From positions 9,858,001 to 9,922,000 of the forward strand of contig OX387193.1 of assembly GCA_947561395.2 (NCBI GenBank): 64,000 bases of DNA. The letters are read 5' to 3'. The notes beneath the pieces are model-generated. The model was not told the DNA's origin. It did not search any database and saw only the letters and a program-made list of their open reading frames with translations. The first letter of the stretch is position 1. Each line of letters opens with the position of its first letter. This stretch comes from Buxus sempervirens (Eukaryota > Streptophyta > Magnoliopsida > Buxales > Buxaceae). Shown one piece after another: positions 57,101-64,000 of the stretch. Position numbers and translations under genes: made by a program.

Positions 57101-60100
57101 GAATACCTCAAAATCAAAACGAATGAAAATATTGCACGTTAAGACCAAGTATACTGGATGCAAGTGTACAACAAATGACAATGGGAGTTAAACAAAGATG
57201 AGAATCAAGAACAAGTCACTTTCAAAAATAACTATTTCCACAAAGTATTATGTGTTATGCAGCCAACCTATTCCACTCAAGCCAAAAGAAATATTTTCCT
57301 AAGATGTTTGTTAGGCCTGTTGTGATATATGAATAGAACGTTGGACAACATGTTAGGAATGGAAGTTTATGATTGAGAGTAGCCCCAACAGGAGAAAAAT
57401 AAAATAGGTTGAGATGGCATGTTGAAGCTTTTTGTGTACGTGACTTGAATTCAGTCAGTGTTTAATATGGGCCTTACTGCACACTCAGCCTCAGCTTTCG
57501 CGAGTCGAGCTCCGTGGTGAACTCGCTGGGGGGTTTGCAGGGGGGCCTGGTGGAGCCCCGAGGAACCGTATGAGGGGTATTTTTGTAATTTAGGTGTCAC
57601 TTGTATAAAACCCAAAAGCTAGGGTTTCTTGTCGTTATGTTGAGATATTGTGTTGCTTTCGGCCAGGAGAGGGTTGTGTCTTTGTAACCGTATTTTTCAC
57701 AGATTATAGTGAAAGAACCCCATCATCCGTGGACATAGGCATTTTTACCGAACCACGTAAATTGCGTCTCTTGTTTACTTTAGTTTCTGTTTCTCATTTT
57801 TATTGCTGTTCATTTTCACTACAAAGCTGATGTTATTCTAGAAACTCCCATACTGAATGAAGAGAAAAGTAACTTCTCCAAAAATAACACTTTACTATGT
57901 ACTGAAGCTGTCATTCAATGTACCAAAATAATAAAATATTAACACTAAATTACAGGCAAAGGATGAGTAGATATTAAGACTTATGGGTCATCTTCTTGGT
58001 TTGTGAGATTAAAAGCATTTTAAAATTTTCATTGTATGTACCTCAAAAAATTAATCTTATTCCTTCATTCCAAGCCATTCCTATCAGATTCCTTAATGTT
58101 GTCTATCCCAATATAATATTACACCCTCCATTAAGTTCACTTTACTAGCTTCCGTTAATTATCAGTTATGAAATTATAAATAAAACAAAAGCAAGCGTTG
58201 TTTGATAATGAACTCACATATGCAAAGCACAGAAGTAACGTATACAAATAAAAATGAACTAGGTGAACACTCTCAATGCCTAGTGATTTACTGCCCAGGA
58301 GTTGTATGGGCAAACCTATGTGTCTACTTGGATGCCACCATTCCTAGCCATGTTACTATCACCCACTAGGCCCCAGTGCCAAAGTGAAGTAGTTAACCAT
58401 GCAATGTTATGACCCCACTGGTGGAGAATGGCAAGAAACAACCTTTAAAGGTTCTAATCCTCATCAAAAAGTCAGCACCAAGCAGAAGCTGCACTCAGTT
58501 TGTGAGTCACTATACCAACTAAGAGGAATCAATACCTCAAAAAATAGCAACATCAGGACAACCTTACACAAAAATTAATCACATTTTATTTCTACAGGGG
58601 ACCTCAAAAGGACCAAAGGTAATAGGGGCTTGAAATCTAAATAAAGGTAGGGTAAAGGAGCTACAAATGTTTCCGGATGAAGTTTTGAGATCATCTTGGA
58701 ACTTATGGGGCTTGAATTTAGTTTATATAAGGGTGGTATTAGAGCAGAAACTGTGGCACGTTTGACCAACATCCTTTTCTTAAAAGAAACAAAGATGGAA
58801 GTGTTAGACACTAAGGGTTATGGTAGAAACAAAGATGGAAGTGTTACACACAAAGATAGAAAGATTTTTGAAGATATTGTTAGCGGTCAGGAGCTAATTC
58901 TCGACAAAATAATGAGTATTGCAGCAGGATGGATATCGATCTCAGCCAAATGGATGGAATATGGAGTGGGGGACATCGTTAGGAATTAGGAGGCTTTAAT
59001 AAGTTAAGATTGGAAGGCAAGAATGTGTCGTAAGGAAGCATAGTTGGCTTGGTTGCTGTCTCTCTCTTGTTGATTGTTGTTGTTGTTGTTTTTGTTTTGG
59101 CTTGCCTGTTTGGGTGCTTCCCATCTCTCATGGGAAGCTTCCTATCTCTATACTTTTCTCTCTAGTTTCCCTCTTTCCTTTGTTTCTAATATATCATACT
59201 CATTAACGATAAAAAAAAAAGGGGGTTATGGTAGAAATCTGGGTAGGGGTTGAATGGTTTACCTTTTCCAGTGCATAGAAGCTGCTGGGTGAATCGCAAT
59301 GGGTTGAATGGAAGGATAATTAGAATTAGCCAACTATGCTAAAGTGTTATTCCATATCTAACAGAAATTAATTATGGTTTAATCTATACATAGGGGCTGA
59401 AAAATAGGTGACCTTGATTAGGAATGGCAATGGGGAAGGTTCGAGGCAGGTTTTGGCAAACCCGAACCCGCCCCATCAAGGGTTTAGGTGATACCAAACC
59501 CTAAACCGCCCCTATCGGGTCGGTAGCGGGGCTGGTCGAGGTTGCCCCCGATTAATGATGAAGCCATAAAAAACAGCTTTTTTAAAAAAAAATGTATAAT
59601 TAATAATATAAGTATTAATAAAATATGTACTTTTTGCATAATATATACATATATAAAATATGCTTTTAATATTTAAAATATTTAAAATAAATTAAGTCCG
59701 GGTCGGGATGGGTTGGGCTAAACCCTAACCCGAGTTTGGCTATACCAAACCTGCCCATTGCCATCCCTAACCTTGATGGTTCTAACCCTTATACCGAAAT
59801 CTCGATACCTGATTCCAAAGGATATTCCTCCTGTAAATATTGTTGCACCATATTTGAAGTGTTTCCTTGCCTGCCCATGCCCTTCGGAAAACTAGGCTGC
59901 TCCCCAGTCAAAGCTTTTGTTTGGACAAACCTTCTTTACAATGTCAATTCCGCCGATATATCATAGGGAAGAAGAATATATACAGCTCTCCCACCCAGTA
60001 TTTATTTCATATGTATGTCTCATTCAGATATAGTCATTTTTTCACTATGTTTCATTCAGAGGAGTGGGGGCATGGTTGGCAATAGTGGCAAAGAGGAGGA

Positions 60101-61635
60101 GAGGGGGCGTTCATTTTGAGGCAAAGGATTCACACCATCAATATGTACATTATGGTTATAGTAGCTAGATTTGTGAGCACCTAAGCAGATTTTAGCAGAC
60201 CGACACCTACCATCATCAAAAAAACAAAATGGAAAAAAAAAAAAGCAATGGGAAAAATAAATAAATTTGCAATGGAGATGCTTTACAGGTTTCTCCAAGA
60301 CTACCATATTCATGGTGGTTGGTTTTATTGTCTGCTCCATGTTGCACATTCAGTGTTACCAATGTGGAACGGATGGACGGATGCCCCGTTTCAATAAGGG
60401 GCCCACACCCCAAAACACATCCCAGCCGGTGGTTTCACTGAACAACCAGATTTTGGCACCAGAGGAAATGCATTCCTCTCTTTCTGCTATTATTACCCCA
60501 AGGGTATACATCTCTTTGTACCTTTCACTCTTGTTATTTATAATATAATTTGGTGTTACCTGTCCCAAAAAAAAAAGCGCATGTTGCACAGTGACTGACA
60601 GCATATTGTCAATTCAGTTGAAGTGAATTGATTCATTACCTGGAGTGTTGATTAAGGAAGAATCTTATATCCTAAAGAATTGATCCACCTCTCTTACCAG
60701 TGTTGTAAAAGCAAAACACATACATTTACATAAATAAAATTATATGGTATATAAATATAATTTAAAAAACTCAGAATTAGTGAAGGAAAAAAAATGTTGC
60801 CATTATTAAAAGTTATCATTCATAAGCCCTCTAAATGCCACAAATCTTAGCTACAAACTCAGGTACTCAAGCTTACAAAGGGATGAACTAACAAAGTTTC
60901 ATTTTTCTCTTTTGATAGATTCTTACAAAAAGAAGCTTAATGAATCATTAAACAACATCACACGTCAATCAGGTGTCGAAACTAATTAAACAACAACTAA
61001 AAAGATTTTCAAGGATCAAACGTAATACTAAACCCTAAAACAAAATTCAAGCATACCTGAGATCCAGCAAGTTCTGCAAATTGGTTAACTAAATCCTCCA
61101 TCATCTTGTCATTCCCCAAATCATCTCCATCGACCTTAACCCCTGTCGTTGACTCCAATTCACGGACCGCCTCTCTTGTCTGCTCCCTTAGCTTTTCAAG
61201 CGTTTCTGAAACATGGGATTCTTTAGAAACCTTCTGCTTCCCCTTCTTCTTCGTCTTCAAATCAGGCAACCCCATTCCCAAACCCTGAACCCCAGAAGGC
61301 ATAGATGATTTCTCTTGTATCTTCTCTCCTCCATCTTCACTCCTAAATCCAAACAAACCCCATAAACTCAAACTTCGATATCAAACACAGAAGCTTCAGA
61401 AAAAAAAATTTAATAAGTTAGCCAACAGATATGATATAGACAAGGATATACCTCTGAGCAGAAGAACTAAGATTGAGATTCTGGAAATCGTCCAAAGCAC
61501 CTGAAAGGGTTCAAGATAACTCAAACACAGTGTTTTCATATGAAGAAAGAGATACAGACAGGGAAGGAGGAGAAGGAGAGATTATTGGAACTTACTGTCA
61601 AGGAGTTCGTCTAAATCGTTAGAGGGATCAGCCAT
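54122..61635 (-). CDS. PEX19: PEX19 peroxisomal membrane protein import receptor
   Basis: PEX19 binds newly made peroxisomal membrane proteins in the cytosol and delivers them to PEX3. Exons (minus): 61635-61596, 61500-61452, 61342-61057, 55191-54881, 54167-54122, with GT-AG borders and phases that agree, giving 243 residues, close to plant homologues. The N-terminus has the acidic helix [13 protein letters not shown] used for PEX3 binding. [14 protein letters not shown] and the KKKGKQK stretch follow, then the conserved core [19 protein letters not shown] and [17 protein letters not shown]. The last exon (46 bases) encodes [19 protein letters not shown] is a CaaX box for farnesylation (Cys240). 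Intron 3 is 5.9 kb and transposon-rich. Confidence 0.96.
57306..57840 (+). mobile_element. LTR-like fragment
   Basis: CTTGTATAAAACCC, a G-rich leader, GATTATAGTGAAAGAACCCCATC...CCGTGGACATAGGCATTTTTACC and GAACCACGTAAATTGCGTCTC recall the transcribed end of a plant LTR (such as solo copia LTRs). Ends and target duplication could not be defined. Confidence 0.5.
58690..59220 (+). mobile_element. L1-type LINE fragment, internally deleted
   Basis: The start recalls the ORF2 endonuclease N-terminus (WNLWGL, then a [11 protein letters not shown]-like segment; FLQETKME is typical). A GAAACAAAGATGGAAGTGTT unit is duplicated at about 58785 and 58828. The 3' part runs to ATATCATACTCATTAACGATAAAAAAAAAA, a LINE-like A-tail. 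Most of ORF2 is missing. Confidence 0.6.
59419..59769. mobile_element. hAT-type MITE with a perfect 8-base duplication
   Basis: Ends TAGGAATGGCAATGGGG and, inverted, TAGGGATGGCAATGGGCAGG. ACCTTGAT occurs directly before (59411-59418) and directly after (59770-59777). Length is 351 bases with GC-rich ends and an AT-rich middle, and no coding capacity. It is related to the MITE at 9580. Confidence 0.93.
60365..60480. repeat. single arm of the 13550 foldback MITE family
   Basis: GGACGGATGCC, ACACATCCCAGCCGGTGGTTTCAC and GAGGAAATGCATTCC match, in order, the inverted right arm of the element at 13550-13815. The second arm is not apparent. Confidence 0.55.
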
Positions 61636-62956
61636 TGATGCCAAACCCTGCCTCTCCCTCTGTATTAAATTCCAAAAATTCGGATTCTGGATATAAATAT
61701 ATAATCAAAGAAGCAGAGAGTGAATCCGTTCAAAAGGAAAAGCACAAGTGACAAACTCAGAGGAGATTGAGGCTGGAAGCTGAAAATGGCTTCTCGGTTT
61801 TAGCTTTCCTGTTGGCTTCTTGCCCGCGTTGTGAAGTAACCAACCTGGCTGCCAACCGACTTGACCTCACGTTTGGTCTATCCGGGTGGACAGATAGATG
61901 GGAATGAACGGCTGGGATTACTTGTTCAGGTTGACCTTTTGACTGAAGGAGTCATACATACAATTCGTATATGATTCGTTTCGTGTACCCGCAGACGCAA
62001 TCTGGATTTCTTCCTCGTAAAGAAATTCGAAAGACATTTGAAAAGAAAATAAAATAAAATAAAATTTATTTTTCTTTCAAGTGTTTGGAAAAGATGAAAA
62101 AAATAGAAAGAAAGAAAATTAAATTCATTAAATTTTAATAATTTTCAAGAAAGTGTTATATTATCTATTTTTATTTTCCTTCACAATTTCTATTTTTTGG
62201 AGAAGAAAAATTTTTTAAAATATTTTCTTCCTAAATTTTTATCACTATTTTCAAATAAACAAACAGGAGAAAGCATCTTCCTTATCATTTTCTTTTATTT
62301 TCACTCAAAATCCAGGTTCCAAGTACAGCCTAATGAGAAAATTGTATCAAATAAAGGAGGTCGCATAACCTCAAATAAAGGAGGGATTTTATATCAGGTT
62401 AGTAGCCATTATTGATGAGGATTACAAGTCCGTTGATGAGAATTACAAATCTATTGATGAGGAATGACAAGTCAAATGAGGAGAGTTACAAATCTTTGAT
62501 TACACCCATCATCTCACTTGTAATTCATCATCAACGAACTTATCAACGAACTTATAATCCATCAAAAAAATGAAAGGTATATATTTTTTCATTTGCTAAA
62601 AAGGTATAACCAATGGGTCAGTACAGGTAAATTAACAGTAATTTTCCCTAAAATCTCTCTCAAGATGCTATCCCCTCTTCTTTCTTGTCACAGCTACACT
62701 ACCTTTCATTCACTTGCTTATTCACTTCCATGGTATAAAAAGAAAGGCCCAAAAGACAGATATTATAAACTGTAATAATTGTCCTCTGTGTAGTTTCAAT
62801 GTCAATTACCTCAAGAGATCAAAAAAACTAAAGAGCATTAAGTCCAGAATATAAGTGGCCAGTAACTAAAATACTGAAATTCATCCTATGAAATTCAAAG
62901 TGGTTGGTTTCCAACTTGGGCAAAAAGCATCCAACGCAAATGTCAGCACCAATATC
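61636..62956. other. spacer between PEX19 and the zinc-finger gene
   Basis: It should contain the PEX19 promoter and leader (61636-61850) and the 3' untranslated region of the zinc-finger gene. Between 62400 and 62545 a phrase like GATGAGGATTACAAGTC recurs several times, then its complement (TAATTCATCATCAACGAAC). No gene is recognised. Confidence 0.55.
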
Positions 62957-64000
62957 TTAATCGGATACCTCTAGAATATTTGACCCAGGTTCATCCATTT
63001 TGGTATCAAGCCCAGGCAAGGCAACGTTATCAGCAGAGGCGACTCCATGCTCCGGAACCAGAGGATCTTCTTCTGGATCTTCTTCTGGACCTTCTTCTGC
63101 TGCTGGAAGAACTTGTTTGGCTACTGCATTGGTATTATCAGAAGGTTCCACAATAGAGTTTTCCAGGGGAGGATCATGCTGTAAACCATTGTTCTCATAC
63201 TTGGTATCCACGGCCCCAGAATTTTGGGGTACTGGCTCTGCTGTAGCAGACTTCTGCTGAGCATCATCTTCAACTGTACCAGCAATCTGGCTTCCAGGTT
63301 CCTGAGCAACTTCCAATCCTTGAGTCTCTAAATCTTGCTGTGTTTGAATCTCTGGATCTGCTGCTGCATCTTGTTGAGCTTGGATCTCTGTACCTGCTGC
63401 TTCAGCTTCTTGAACTTGGATCTCTGAACCTGCTGGTTCGGCTTGCGGAACTTGGATATCTGAACCAGCTGCTGCAGCTTGTGGAGCTTGGATCTCTGAA
63501 CCCGCTGCTGCAGGTTCTGGAGCTTGTATCTGTGAACCAGCCTCTGTGACTTGGGGAGCTTGTATCTCTGAGCCTCCCACTGCCGGTGCTTGTTGAGGTT
63601 GGATATTCAAACTTGCTTCCACCTGATAAGGTTGGATTCCTGCACCTGCTGCAGCTGCTTGTTGAATTTGGATTTCTGAAACTCCTGCTGCTTGTTGAGC
63701 TTGAGGGGCCATGTAAGTGGCTGGACGGGGAAAGAAGCCATGAGGAGCATAAACAGGTTGATGATGAACTGGTGGAGCAAAGTAAGTTGGTTGGGCATTA
63801 GGGTGAGGAGGGTAAAGAGCTTGAAGCCCCACCGGCCCAAACATTGCTTGGTGGCCGTGGAATCTCTTAAGCTTGGAAAGGTGCTTTTTACCAGCCAGAT
63901 GACAGTCAAAGACAGCTTGGGTGTCACACTTAACATTGCACAAGTCACAGATTAAGGGAATCACCTCTTTGGGCTTGGGAGGTTCAACCTGCCTCCTTGG
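62957..64000 (-). CDS. C2H2 (zf-met/U1-like) zinc-finger protein, 5' part beyond the right edge
   Basis: The frame is open to the window edge, so the N-terminus lies outside; the visible part ends with LEVSD and TAA. Near the edge is a C-x2-C-x12-H-x5-H finger (CDLCNVKCDT...CHLAGKKH), spaced like the zf-met class of RNA- or dsRNA-binding fingers, followed by KHLSKLKRF. Then comes a Pro/His/Tyr-rich stretch (YPPHPNAQP, PPVHHQPVYAPHG), a run of Gln/Ala-rich 12-residue repeats, and an acidic tail (EEGPEEDPEEDP). Function is unknown; nucleic-acid binding is inferred from the finger only. Upstream codons (RRQVEPPKPKEVIP) suggest continuing coding sequence, not a start at the GTG. Confidence 0.85.
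   Translation of the reverse strand, partial: PRRQVEPPKPKEVIPLICDLCNVKCDTQAVFDCHLAGKKHLSKLKRFHGHQAMFGPVGLQALYPPHPNAQPTYFAPPVHHQPVYAPHGFFPRPATYMAPQAQQAAGVSEIQIQQAAAAGAGIQPYQVEASLNIQPQQAPAVGGSEIQAPQVTEAGSQIQAPEPAAAGSEIQAPQAAAAGSDIQVPQAEPAGSEIQVQEAEAAGTEIQAQQDAAADPEIQTQQDLETQGLEVAQEPGSQIAGTVEDDAQQKSATAEPVPQNSGAVDTKYENNGLQHDPPLENSIVEPSDNTNAVAKQVLPAAEEGPEEDPEEDPLVPEHGVASADNVALPGLDTKMDEPGSNILEVSD
63344..63559 (-). repeat. six 36-base coding repeats in the zinc-finger gene
   Basis: Six in-frame 12-residue units in a row (for example APEPAAAGSEIQ, APQAAAAGSDIQ, VPQAEPAGSEIQ) share the ending G-S/T-E/D-I-Q. Less regular units precede them. Being a multiple of three, the number of units can change without breaking the frame. 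Confidence 0.9.

Larger units (their letters stand above)
55192..61056 (-). other. intron 3 of PEX19 with several insertions
   Basis: The intron joins ...QFAELAGSQ to [10 protein letters not shown] in phase 0. It contains an LTR-like fragment, an L1 fragment, a hAT MITE with perfect duplication and a MITE half-copy (listed separately). 55192-57305 shows no element I can name. Confidence 0.85.

Noticed and set aside
63000-63955. Several plus- and minus-strand frames over the zinc-finger gene
   Set aside because: Shadow frames of the 36-base coding repeat; the zinc finger and composition identify the correct minus-strand frame.
1-64000. CRISPR arrays, operons, tRNA or rRNA genes
   Set aside because: Scanned by eye; repeats found are transposon ends or tandem duplications, and no cloverleaf with a proper T-loop box was recognised.

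Overview
This is nuclear DNA from a flowering plant, probably a eudicot. The evidence is GT-AG introns several kilobases long packed with old retrotransposons, AT-rich spacer, and plant gene families (an SPX phosphate-sensing protein, PEX19 with a farnesylation box, an organelle-targeted YqgF nuclease). The species cannot be named from the sequence. Exon coordinates were read by eye from splice sites, reading phase and family similarity, so exon ends are predictions. There is one 200-base assembly gap (38938-39137).

Layout. 1-1883: mostly spacer with a weak candidate terminal exon. 1884-8469: an SPX gene on the minus strand whose last exon is split by a young Ty1/copia element (1985-7392). 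Its last 31 codons and native stop lie 5.4 kb away at 1884-1979. Two PHR-type P1BS motifs sit upstream. 9201-12771: a nested transposon nest: two GGTTCGG-rich TIR elements, one hit by a hAT MITE and one by a probable solo LTR, then two short Helitrons. 13550-13815: a foldback MITE. 14129-37842: a 15-exon, about 23.7 kb gene on the plus strand for a 1577-residue nucleotidyltransferase/PAP-associated protein (MEE44-like). Its introns carry L1, RTE and copia relics.

37843-49086: gene-poor spacer with G/C homopolymers, a gap, a 1 kb hAT element, a MULE-like MITE, a dispersed repeat and an unexplained GC-rich block. 49087-51112: a six-exon YqgF/RuvX-like gene (minus). 51995-53260: a hAT-like fragment with another element nested in it, followed by a decayed pectin methylesterase last exon (53433-53582). 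54122-61635: PEX19 (minus, five exons), with a 5.9 kb third intron holding L1, LTR-like and hAT MITE insertions and a 46-base last exon encoding the CaaX box. 62957 to the right edge: the C-terminal part of a C2H2 (zf-met type) protein with a 12-residue tandem repeat (minus).

The host genes do not form a pathway; they are neighbours in a transposon-rich segment. The strongest finding is the copia insertion in the last exon of the SPX gene, supported by near-matching 5-base flanks, a clean reading frame across the reconstructed empty site, and nearly identical LTRs. I saw no CRISPR array, operon, tRNA or rRNA, and no convincing wholly new gene system.
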